Assembly: GCA_946610835.1 (NCBI GenBank)
Contig: CAMOCU010000010.1
Coordinates: 1-10,860 of the forward strand
Direction: 5' to 3'
Source of the DNA: an uncultured Clostridia bacterium
Lineage (GTDB): Bacteria > Bacillota > Clostridia > Oscillospirales > Acutalibacteraceae
Length of the DNA: 10,860 bases
Shown in pieces: positions 1-6,397 of the stretch; position 1 is the first letter of the stretch, and the number at the start of each line of letters is the position of its first letter. The position numbers and the translations under genes are program-made. The notes below the pieces were generated by a model that ran no database searches, was not told where the DNA came from, and worked only from the letters and a program-made list of their open reading frames with translations.

Positions 1-88
1 TGCGACGGCGGCTGCCGTGTGTTGTTTTGCGCGCGTAGCACGTTCCGGCTACCCCTTTTCGCTTGTATGCGTATGTGTACTGTCTCAT
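1..88 (-). CDS. Hypothetical protein, N-terminal fragment (runs off left edge)
   Basis: Only the first 29 codons lie in the window, reading MRQYTYAYKRKGVAG and on to the edge with no stop. The call rests on the start: an AGGAGG ribosome binding site sits 7 bases before the ATG at 88-86. The visible residues are basic and tyrosine-rich, with no signal peptide or membrane segment. The family is not recognised. The gene follows the 106-residue protein at 248-568 on the same strand after a 159-base gap, so the two may be co-transcribed, or this gene may use the weak promoter candidate in that gap. The fragment is too short to exclude a chance reading frame, but the ribosome binding site argues for a real gene. 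Confidence 0.5.
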   Translation of the reverse strand, partial: MRQYTYAYKRKGVAGTCYARKTTHGSRRR

Positions 89-206
89 CAAACTGCCTCC
101 TTGAAAAACGCGGATGGATTCCTCTTGTGCGCATCCCGTCGGATCATTTTCGCCATTTTGCACCAAGAACGAATCCGCGTTTCACTTGTTTTCTGTGTTT
201 CTGTGC

Positions 207-235
207 TTTCAGAATAGCACAAAAGCAGTCCGATA
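207..235 (-). promoter_or_regulatory. Candidate promoter for the left-edge gene
   Basis: On the minus strand a TATTCT -10 box is preceded by TGC, giving an extended -10 element. A poor -35 (TTTTTA) lies 17 bases further upstream. The site is in the 159-base gap upstream of the gene starting at 88 and would give a leader of roughly 110 bases. The -35 matches only half the consensus, so this is tentative. The rest of the gap 89-247 shows nothing else convincing. Confidence 0.3.
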
Positions 236-247
236 AAAAGGACAGTG

Positions 248-568
248 TTATTCTTTTGCGTCAGCCGCATCCGTCTGCACAGGCAAGACCCCGGCGTCAC
301 AAATCATCGTGTTGCGTTTGACACACTGCAGCCGCACATCGTGCGCAGGCATGACAAACTGCAGTTTGTATCCGCGCTGCGCATCGTAGGCCGGCTGTAG
401 CGGCGTACCATCCAAAAAGAATGAATAGGCGGTATCCGTGGCGATTCCATAATAATACACTGTGACAGTCTCGCCGGCACGGTATTCTTTGCGCGCATCA
501 AGATACGCTGATTCTTGCCCGCTGTAGTCCACGATATGTTTTGCGCGGTTGTGAAAGAATTCGTGCAC
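248..568 (-). CDS. Small conserved-type hypothetical protein with MPAHDV beta-repeat-like motif
   Basis: This encodes 106 residues from a GTG start at 568-566, preceded by AGGAGG with a 6-base spacer. An upstream in-frame ATG at 646 would add 26 residues, but its purine-rich run is only one base from the codon, so GTG is preferred. There is no signal peptide or membrane segment. The central part (about residues 28-85) is rich in Tyr, Thr and Val. It contains AGETVTVYYYGIATDTAYSF and later FVMPAHDVRLQC, which resembles the F-x-MP-x-x-DV-x-L ending of small beta-rich bacterial repeat domains. Short clostridial proteins of this general pattern exist as conserved hypotheticals, so a compact beta-sheet protein is likely, but no function can be named. 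It is divergent from the response regulator at 738. Confidence 0.75.
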   Translation of the reverse strand: MHEFFHNRAKHIVDYSGQESAYLDARKEYRAGETVTVYYYGIATDTAYSFFLDGTPLQPAYDAQRGYKLQFVMPAHDVRLQCVKRNTMICDAGVLPVQTDAADAKE

Positions 569-675
569 TGTGTTCCTCCTTTTCGATTGAAAAAGATTCT
601 TTCTAAAAGAAGGATTTGCGTTCGTGCCAAATACCAGCGCACTCATGCCTTCTTTTCGTTTTTGTTCAAAATATG

Positions 676-684
676 TGCTATGCT
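676..684 (+). promoter_or_regulatory. Candidate extended -10 promoter for the LytTR regulator
   Basis: TGC followed directly by TATGCT forms an extended -10 element about 54 bases before the ATG at 738. No good -35 lies at the right distance; the upstream DNA is T-rich. Extended -10 promoters can work without a strong -35. Transcription would start near 691 and leave a leader of about 47 bases. Confidence 0.4.
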
Positions 685-737
685 GTTACCATCATCCGCA
701 ATACAAGCACATTTTTCAGCAAGATCGGAGAGAGAGT

Positions 738-1433
738 ATGGTCAAACTTGCCATTTGTGACGACGAAAAAAATGACCTCGAGGCGCTCATTTCCTGCGTG
801 GAGGACTATTCCATCGAGCGCAGAACAGACATCACGTATGAAGCATTTACAACATATATGGAACTGGAAAAACGAATCGGCGAATTCGACATTTTCTTTA
901 TGGATTACACCATGCCCGGCATCGACGGGCTGACCTTTGCGCGAACGATCCGCAGCCGATATAACGGCAGCAAGACGTTGATCTTTGTGTCCAAAAACGA
1001 GGACATTGTCTACGACGCTTTTACCGTGCAGGCACACCGCTTTTTGCGCAAGCCCCTGTGCAGAGAAAAGCTGTATGAAGCGCTGGACACTTACTTTCAA
1101 TCCGGCCAGTCGGCCGTCAAGAGTCTCATCGTGCGGCACAACCGCACCACCAACATCGTCTGTCTGCAATCCATCCTCTACATCGAGGCCGCCGGGAAGG
1201 AAACCTATATCCACACCGATGCCGAACAAATCGCTTGTCACCGCACAATCACATCCCTGGAAGAGGAACTGCGGCCGCACGGCTTTTTCCGTGTACACCG
1301 CTCGTACCTGGTGAATATGCGTTCCGTCAAACGTTTTGACCAAAGCGTGATCGAATTTCCGGATGGGCAAACAGTCGCCATCAGCTCACGCAAAACGCGG
1401 GAGTTCCGGCGGGAATATCAGTCTTTGCGATAA
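738..1433 (+). CDS. LytTR-family response regulator (AgrA/LytR type), orphan
   Basis: This 231-residue cytoplasmic DNA-binding response regulator has the usual family length. The receiver domain covers about residues 1-118. Its acidic pocket is in ICDDE (Asp8, Asp9), the likely phosphoacceptor is Asp56 in MDYTMPG, and the conserved lysine is Lys105 in FLRKP. The LytTR DNA-binding domain covers about 130-228 and carries the hallmark FFRVHRSYLVN. The ATG at 738 is chosen because GGAGAGAG precedes it at good spacing and the protein then begins directly with the receiver strand; longer in-frame starts add unrelated sequence. No kinase gene adjoins it. Roughly half its residues match the regulator at 5610-6302, so the two are paralogues and may share the kinase at 4319-5608. 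Its end is 15 bases from the convergent surface-protein gene, with no clear terminator between. Target genes are unknown. Confidence 0.93.
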   Translation: MVKLAICDDEKNDLEALISCVEDYSIERRTDITYEAFTTYMELEKRIGEFDIFFMDYTMPGIDGLTFARTIRSRYNGSKTLIFVSKNEDIVYDAFTVQAHRFLRKPLCREKLYEALDTYFQSGQSAVKSLIVRHNRTTNIVCLQSILYIEAAGKETYIHTDAEQIACHRTITSLEEELRPHGFFRVHRSYLVNMRSVKRFDQSVIEFPDGQTVAISSRKTREFRREYQSLR

Positions 1434-1448
1434 ACCCGTGCATTCGCA

Positions 1449-4322
1449 TCACCGCCGAAAGATCCGCAGCAAGGACTGCAGCAGTTTCGTCAAGGCGTTG
1501 AACACCTGCAAAACAAAACCGCCGATTTTTTGAAAGATCGTAAGATGCTGCCCCTTACCGTCGTCAAACGAAATTGCCAGATCGCCCTTGCCTTCGCGCA
1601 GCAGTTCCATCAACCGCCGGAACGTAACGGTTCGGCCTTCAACCTTTACACTGATAAATACGGTTTTGAACGTAACGCTGTGCGCGCCTTTTTCGACAAA
1701 CTGCGCATCCAGATCGTCGCCCAAATCCGCAGGATTGATCCCGTCAATCGTCAGCGCATCAAAATACAAATAATAAGTTTCCGGATATTTGTCGACCAGT
1801 TCAACCCAATATCCGTACAGCAGATCCGCATACAGCGTCGTACTGCCGCTGAACGCAAGCACATTTTTTCCGTCCTTTTCCTTCGGATATGTGTACGCGA
1901 TGCAGCGCAGGCCGGACGCCCGGGCGGATCTTTCTGTTTGCGAATCTGCGGGGGCAATCACCGTCAGCCGGCTGTTCGCGCCGCTGAACAGCTGCGCCTG
2001 CAGCGTCAGCCCTTTTCCCGCAAAGCAGACATTTGACAGCGCCGGGCAGTGTGAAAATGCATCGGCGTGGATTGTTGCAACATACTCGCCGACAAACGCC
2101 TCCTGCAGCGTCGGGCAGTCAGCAAACGCATAGTTCCCGATCTCTGTCACGCTGTCCGGGATAGACACATAAACAACCGTGCTGTTTCCTGCAAACGCCA
2201 TATCCCCGATAGCTGTTACGGGATGACCCTGCAGCGCAGCGGGAATATACAACATCGCCTGTGCGCCGAGATATGCGGTGATTTCCGCGCTGTCATCTGC
2301 GCGCAGCGTATAACGCCAATCCTGCAGTATGCCGCAAACCGTGCAAACGCCGTCGACAAACCGGTGCGCCGCAGGCAGTACGCGCACATGCGTCGTCTCG
2401 CCGCAAACGGTACAAATATCATATTCCCGTCCGTTTTCGGTACACGTCGCCGCCTCGGTTCTGTGCTGCAGGCTGTGCGCCAATGTGTCGATTTCCTCGG
2501 TGTAGCTGCCGCCGCAGACCGTGCAGGTGTATGTCCGCTCGCCTTTCGCCGTGCAGGTCGGCGCGGATGTGACTCGCGCTTCGTATTTGTGTCCGGCGGC
2601 TGTGAGGATCTGCGTGTTGAATCTGTTTCCGCAAACTGTGCATTCCTCGTATTCGCTGCCGTTTTCGGTACAGGTTGCCGCTTCGACTTTGTGCTGCAAA
2701 CTGTGCCCGTTGACTTCTATTTCCTCTGTATAGCTGTCGCCGCAAACGGAACAGGTATATGTCCGCTCGCCTTTCGCCGTGCAGGTCGGCGCGGATGTGA
2801 CCCGCGCTTCGTATTTGTGTCCGGCGGCTGTGAGGATCTGCGTGTTGAATCTGTTTCCGCAAACTGTGCATTCCTCGTATTCGCTGCCGTTTTCGGTACA
2901 GGTTGCCGCTTCGACTTTGTGCTGCAAACTGTGCCCGTTGACTTCTATTTCCTCTGTATAGCTGTCGCCGCAAACGGAACAGGTATATGTCCGCTCGCCT
3001 TTCTCTGTACAGGTTGGTGCAGCCGTCACTTTCGCGTCATATTTGTGCCCGACAGCAGCGATGGCTTTTTCGTTGACCTTCTCGCCGCAGACCGTGCATT
3101 CGTCATACTCGCTGCCGTCTTTTGTGCAGCTTGCCGCTTCTGTCTTATGCTGCAGGCTGTGTTCCAGCATGTCGATTTCTTCCGTGTAGCTGTCGCCGCA
3201 GACCGAACAGGTATACGTTCGCTCGCCCTTCGCCGTACAGGTCGGCTGCTGTGTTACGGAAGATATATAGCGATGGGCATGTGCAAGCGGGTCGGTGTAG
3301 GAATCCGTATAACTATCGCCGCAGATCATGCAGGTGTGTGTCGTATAGCCGCCCTCAAGCACTGTCGGCTCAACAACCGTATCCACATACTGATGCCCGG
3401 CCGCCTCAACCGGCTCGGTGTAACTGTCGCCGCAGATCGAACAGGTATATGTCCGCTCACCGTCCTCTGTACAGGTTGGATCGACTGTGATTTCCGCGTC
3501 ATACTGATGCCCGGCGGCAGGCGCCGTCTTGACGACGTTCAACTCTCTGCCGCATACGGTACACAGATCATACTCGCGTCCGTCCTGTGTGCAGGTCGCT
3601 TCTTCCGTCTTGTGCTCGGTCGAATGTCCGACGATGGGGAATTCCATGGTGTAGCTTTCACCGCAGACAGAACAGCTATAGGTATCTGTGCCGATCTCGG
3701 TCTCCGTCGGTGCGATCGACTCCATCCGTTCGTAGTTGTGCGTATGCTCCGAATGCGTACAGACCTTGAACGTGTAGCCGTGCGCGTCGGCATATTTTTT
3801 CGCGTAACAGTCTTCAGTCGTCGAGCAGATGTATGCAGTTGTCGACTTGCTGTAAAGGATATTCTCGCCGATGTCCTTCGTAAACCGGGGGATATGCACC
3901 GCGTCGGAGCAGCTCGTGAAGGCATTGTCGCCGATAGAGCGCACGGAATCCGGAAGGATAATGGAGCTCAGCGCCGTTGAGGAAAAAGCATATTTGCCCA
4001 CGCTCTGTACATTGCATTCTATCCGAACGGAGGTCAATTTTTGCAGATAATAAAATGCGTAATCTCCGATATGCGTAATACCGCCTTGAATGATTACCTT
4101 TGTAACGTCATTACGCAATCCCCAAAAAGGAGGCCTTTCATAATCCTCCATCGGACCGTTCCCGGACACAGTCAGGTCATGACGAATGGTGTTGTATGTC
4201 CATGAAATGTGATCGCCTAAAGAACCGTATTGATTTTCCGCCGCGGCGTACATCGACAACGCTGCACACACCGTCAACGCGCACAGCAGCACGCTGCACA
4301 CCCGCTTCAGAAGCTGTTTCAT
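1449..4322 (-). CDS. Secreted leucine-rich-repeat and CxxCG cysteine-repeat surface protein
   Basis: This encodes 957 residues. A signal peptide occupies about residues 1-31 (MKQLLKRVC then a hydrophobic core, with a likely cut near MYAAA). BspA-type LRR_5 units follow to about residue 185, with motifs such as IGDYAF, VGKYAF and SIGDNAF. Residues about 188-670 form an array of 38-residue units with 13 CxxCG motifs. A second LRR_5 segment follows (IGDMAF, IGNYAF), then an unrecognised beta-rich region. The C-terminal tail is hydrophobic and basic, ending LLRIFRR. No LPxTG motif is present, so attachment is unclear. The ATG at 4322 is chosen for its AAGGGGG ribosome binding site and immediate signal peptide. 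It overlaps the kinase stop as ATGA, showing co-translation with the kinase. LRR_5 proteins often mediate adhesion, and the cysteines could bind metal or form disulfides; both roles are inference. Confidence 0.9.
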   Translation of the reverse strand: MKQLLKRVCSVLLCALTVCAALSMYAAAENQYGSLGDHISWTYNTIRHDLTVSGNGPMEDYERPPFWGLRNDVTKVIIQGGITHIGDYAFYYLQKLTSVRIECNVQSVGKYAFSSTALSSIILPDSVRSIGDNAFTSCSDAVHIPRFTKDIGENILYSKSTTAYICSTTEDCYAKKYADAHGYTFKVCTHSEHTHNYERMESIAPTETEIGTDTYSCSVCGESYTMEFPIVGHSTEHKTEEATCTQDGREYDLCTVCGRELNVVKTAPAAGHQYDAEITVDPTCTEDGERTYTCSICGDSYTEPVEAAGHQYVDTVVEPTVLEGGYTTHTCMICGDSYTDSYTDPLAHAHRYISSVTQQPTCTAKGERTYTCSVCGDSYTEEIDMLEHSLQHKTEAASCTKDGSEYDECTVCGEKVNEKAIAAVGHKYDAKVTAAPTCTEKGERTYTCSVCGDSYTEEIEVNGHSLQHKVEAATCTENGSEYEECTVCGNRFNTQILTAAGHKYEARVTSAPTCTAKGERTYTCSVCGDSYTEEIEVNGHSLQHKVEAATCTENGSEYEECTVCGNRFNTQILTAAGHKYEARVTSAPTCTAKGERTYTCTVCGGSYTEEIDTLAHSLQHRTEAATCTENGREYDICTVCGETTHVRVLPAAHRFVDGVCTVCGILQDWRYTLRADDSAEITAYLGAQAMLYIPAALQGHPVTAIGDMAFAGNSTVVYVSIPDSVTEIGNYAFADCPTLQEAFVGEYVATIHADAFSHCPALSNVCFAGKGLTLQAQLFSGANSRLTVIAPADSQTERSARASGLRCIAYTYPKEKDGKNVLAFSGSTTLYADLLYGYWVELVDKYPETYYLYFDALTIDGINPADLGDDLDAQFVEKGAHSVTFKTVFISVKVEGRTVTFRRLMELLREGKGDLAISFDDGKGQHLTIFQKIGGFVLQVFNALTKLLQSLLRIFRR
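2533..2760 (-). repeat. 228-bp tandem repeat, copy 1
   Basis: This segment encodes one B plus A pair (76 residues) of the cysteine array. It matches the next 228 bases at 2761-2988 at every position but one: T at 2574 against C at 2802. The change is synonymous, CGA or CGG for arginine. Confidence 0.97.
2761..2988 (-). repeat. 228-bp tandem repeat, copy 2
   Basis: This is the directly adjacent second copy, head to tail with 2533-2760 and differing at one base. Similarity falls clearly after 2988, where the next units are related but diverged. The near identity points to a recent duplication or to concerted evolution by unequal crossing-over. Confidence 0.97.
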
Positions 4323-5608
4323 TCTTCTGCCCCCTTTTGAAAGATCAGGCCAATCCCGATCGTAAATTCCGTATCGCTGCAGCGCAGATTCACCGACCCG
4401 CCGCATTGTTCCGCCGCTTTACGGATATTATGAATACCGAAGCCGTGATTCTGTTTGTCGGACTTGCTCGTCCGGACATGTCCGTCACGGATAACCACCT
4501 TTTGGCGGACAGGATTGGAAATCTCCAGCAGCATGCCCGCGTTCTTGACCACGGAGCGGATGCGCACCGTGCACGGCGCGCACACAGCGCAACCCTCCAC
4601 GGCATTGTCCAGCGCATTGGCCAGCACTGTGCACAACACGCTGTTCGGGATCCCCGACTCCGGGATCGTGCCGTCAAAATCGAATGTGATTTGCTTTTGC
4701 TGCGCGTGTTCCGCTTTATCCGTCAAAATTGCGTCCGCCAGCCGGTTCCCGGTAGAAAAGCGGCTGCGCGTCTGCTCGAGCGCGCGCGACAGATCGCCCA
4801 GATATGCCTGCGCTTCCTCGATACGGCCGTTTTGCAGCAGCGCGCGCACAGCGAAAAGATTGTTTTTGGAATCATGACGGAACGCCCGCACGTCCTGATT
4901 TTTGCGCATGATCTGTTCGTAGTGCTGCAGCTCCAGCGCATACCGCGCTTCGGCCTCCTTCTGGCGGCGAATCTGCTTGGCAAAGCGGTAAATCATGTAC
5001 GACACCGCGCCCACAAACAGCGCGGCCGACAACATCCGCAGTCCATTGGCCGCAGCGGCATACAGCGGCTCTTCATCGGAAAGCGCGGCGCTGAAATACG
5101 TGGAATACTCCGCAAAAAAGATCACCAGATACAGAACGACCGGAATATTCTCAAGGAATTCCGGTTGAATGTGCCGCCGGGCAGTTTTTCCGCCGATCAG
5201 CGTCGCCGCGGCGCCCACGGCATACAGCACGCAAAAAACGATCTGCTGCTCGCGCCTTGATACCGGGTCAAAGAACGAGACGATCGTAAATTCAAGATAA
5301 TCCACGACAGAACAGACCGTCAGCCCGAACCAGAAAAAGGTCATTCTTTTTTGGCGCTGAAACAGCAGATACGGCAACGCCATGGCTGAAATCATCAGCA
5401 GAATCTCCGTAGCCAGCCATGCGTTTTCTTCGTCCGCAATGCAGAAAACGGCCGTCGTATTGAGCGCAAGAATCGCAGCCAGTGCAATCCGGAACGCCGT
5501 CCTGCTGCGCCGGACAGGATAGCCGAACACAAAGCCGAGCAGCCCTGTCACAGCAGCGGTACAGCCCAGCAGCATCCCAAAATCCAAAATGCAGGATAGC
5601 GCCATCAT
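4319..5608 (-). CDS. AgrC-type sensor histidine kinase (GHKL ATPase, HPK10-like)
   Basis: This 429-residue membrane sensor kinase should phosphorylate the regulator encoded just upstream. The N-terminal half (about residues 1-208) has some seven hydrophobic segments and no large extracellular domain. A helical linker (about 210-240) follows. The phosphoacceptor is His245 in FRHDSKNN, the H-D-x-x-N form typical of AgrC-like kinases. The ATPase domain has an N-box (Asn331 and Asn335 in LANALDNAVEG) and a G-box in NHGFGIHNI (about 387-395), preceded by TSKSDKQ. The ATG at 5608 is one base after the stop of the regulator gene; a second ATG follows directly at 5605. Its stop overlaps the surface-protein start. 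The ligand is unknown: no AgrB or AgrD gene is seen nearby. Confidence 0.93.
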   Translation of the reverse strand: MMALSCILDFGMLLGCTAAVTGLLGFVFGYPVRRSRTAFRIALAAILALNTTAVFCIADEENAWLATEILLMISAMALPYLLFQRQKRMTFFWFGLTVCSVVDYLEFTIVSFFDPVSRREQQIVFCVLYAVGAAATLIGGKTARRHIQPEFLENIPVVLYLVIFFAEYSTYFSAALSDEEPLYAAAANGLRMLSAALFVGAVSYMIYRFAKQIRRQKEAEARYALELQHYEQIMRKNQDVRAFRHDSKNNLFAVRALLQNGRIEEAQAYLGDLSRALEQTRSRFSTGNRLADAILTDKAEHAQQKQITFDFDGTIPESGIPNSVLCTVLANALDNAVEGCAVCAPCTVRIRSVVKNAGMLLEISNPVRQKVVIRDGHVRTSKSDKQNHGFGIHNIRKAAEQCGGSVNLRCSDTEFTIGIGLIFQKGAEE

Positions 5609-5609
5609 C

Positions 5610-6302
5610 TCACTTCATTTCCAGATATGCTTTGCAAAAATCGGCATATTTACGTGAACTGATCGGCACACGCTCGCCATTTGGAAATTCCACATGTGCG
5701 CGGTCAAAACTGCTGAGCGCACGCATGTTGACCAGATAGGATCGGTGAACACGATAAAAGCCGTATGCTTCCAGCTCCTGCCCGGCGGATTCGATCGAAC
5801 GCCGGCAAAGAATCTGTTCGTTCTCGGTACAAAAGTACAGCTCTTTTTTGGCCACCTGCACATAATAAATTTCCCGCAGCGGCAGCACGCTTGTCGCCCC
5901 GGCGCCTTTGATGACGATTTGGCGGTTAGACAGCGACGTATGCAGATACGCGTCCAGCGCCTCGAAATATTTTTCTTTGACCACAGGTTTGGTCAAAAAG
6001 CGGTGCGCTCTGACTACAAACGCGTCATATACGATTTCATCAAACGACGTGACAAAAACAATCGCCTTGCTGTCTGCACCGTATTTTTCGCGGATCTGCG
6101 CAGCAAATTCAAGCCCGTTGACATCCGGCATCTGATAATCCAGCACAAACACATCGAACTCGTCGATCCGGTTCTGCATGTCCAGATACGACGAAAAGAC
6201 GGCGTATTCAAATTCCGTCTTTCGTTCTGCAATATAATCCTCCGTCAGGGAAACGAGGATCTCTCTGTCGATATATTCGTCATCGCAGATCGCAATTTTC
6301 AC
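5610..6302 (-). CDS. LytTR-family response regulator, partner of the adjacent kinase
   Basis: This 230-residue response regulator has a receiver domain (about 1-118) followed by a LytTR DNA-binding domain. Key residues are Asp7 and Asp8 in ICDDE, the phosphoacceptor Asp55 in LDYQMPD, the lysine in FLTKP, and the FYRVHRSYLVN motif of the DNA-binding half. The GTG at 6302-6300 is chosen because it places the protein exactly at the receiver strand KIAICDDE, like its paralogue at 738. A TTG at 6344 would extend it by 14 residues, but that codon lies inside the terminator hairpin. Ribosome binding is probably by the purine-rich GAGAGCGGG, which is not ideal. It heads a three-gene operon with the kinase and surface protein. 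No promoter fits between the terminator and the start, so its transcription is open. Confidence 0.92.
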   Translation of the reverse strand: MKIAICDDEYIDREILVSLTEDYIAERKTEFEYAVFSSYLDMQNRIDEFDVFVLDYQMPDVNGLEFAAQIREKYGADSKAIVFVTSFDEIVYDAFVVRAHRFLTKPVVKEKYFEALDAYLHTSLSNRQIVIKGAGATSVLPLREIYYVQVAKKELYFCTENEQILCRRSIESAGQELEAYGFYRVHRSYLVNMRALSSFDRAHVEFPNGERVPISSRKYADFCKAYLEMK

Positions 6303-6332
6303 AGCCGCATCCCGCTCTCTTTCGTACTTCCT

Positions 6333-6382
6333 AAAAAACGCCAAGGCGGGAAGAACCGGCAGTTGCCGATCCTCCCCTTGCC
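6333..6382 (-). terminator. Rho-independent terminator after the hydrolase gene
   Basis: On the minus strand a GC-rich imperfect hairpin lies 15 bases past the hydrolase stop codon. The inner stem pairs 6357-6361 with 6364-6368, and the outer stem pairs 6342-6346 with 6376-6380, with bulges between. Six T residues (6338-6333) follow one or two bases after the stem. It should end transcription from the hydrolase promoter, perhaps incompletely, 30 bases before the regulator start codon. Confidence 0.65.
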
Positions 6383-6397
6383 AAGTGTTCCGAAATT

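Larger units (their letters stand above)
2310..3770 (-). repeat. Array of 38-residue (114-bp) cysteine repeats inside the surface gene
   Basis: About twelve units of 38 residues plus a short final one encode 13 CxxCG motifs. Two unit types are seen. Type A reads YxAxVTxxPTCTxxGERTYTCSVCGD and ends in GHS or GHK. Type B reads LQHKxEAATCTxxGxEYxxCTVCG. The order from the N-terminus is A B A A A B A B A B A B and a partial unit. Most units have three cysteines (one, then nine residues, then the CxxC pair) and a histidine close to the end. The first unit and the fourth lack the first cysteine. Confidence 0.9.

Noticed and set aside
218..240. Terminator after the 106-residue gene (GTCC/GGAC inverted repeat)
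   Set aside because: The stem is only four base pairs and the T-rich stretch is in the loop, so it is too weak to call.
88..300. Minus-strand open frame of 70 codons whose stop overlaps the left-edge start as TGATG
   Set aside because: The coupling-like overlap is tempting, but the frame begins inside the 106-residue gene, has no ribosome binding site and its translation shows no protein-like pattern.
1420..1460. Bidirectional terminator between the convergent genes
   Set aside because: Only a 5-base inverted repeat (TGCGA/TCGCA) with a 13-base loop is seen, with no T-run on either side.
2310..3770. CRISPR array or non-coding satellite
   Set aside because: The repeats are 114 bp, contiguous without spacers and in frame within a coding sequence.
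2067..3980. Long plus-strand open frame of 637 codons
   Set aside because: It is antisense to the cysteine-repeat array. The repeats keep the opposite strand free of stops; it has no ribosome binding site and no sensible protein pattern, whereas the minus strand has a signal peptide and known motifs.
4323..4406. 28-residue N-terminal extension of the surface protein
   Set aside because: It would put charged sequence before the signal peptide and overlap the kinase ATPase domain further; the ATG at 4322 has a ribosome binding site.
4196..5260. Plus-strand open frame of 354 codons opposite the kinase gene
   Set aside because: The minus strand carries clear kinase motifs here; the opposite frame is Arg/His-rich shadow sequence.
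6303..6344. TTG start at 6344 for the response regulator
   Set aside because: It lies inside the terminator hairpin and adds 14 residues not found in the family; the GTG at 6302 matches the paralogue's start.
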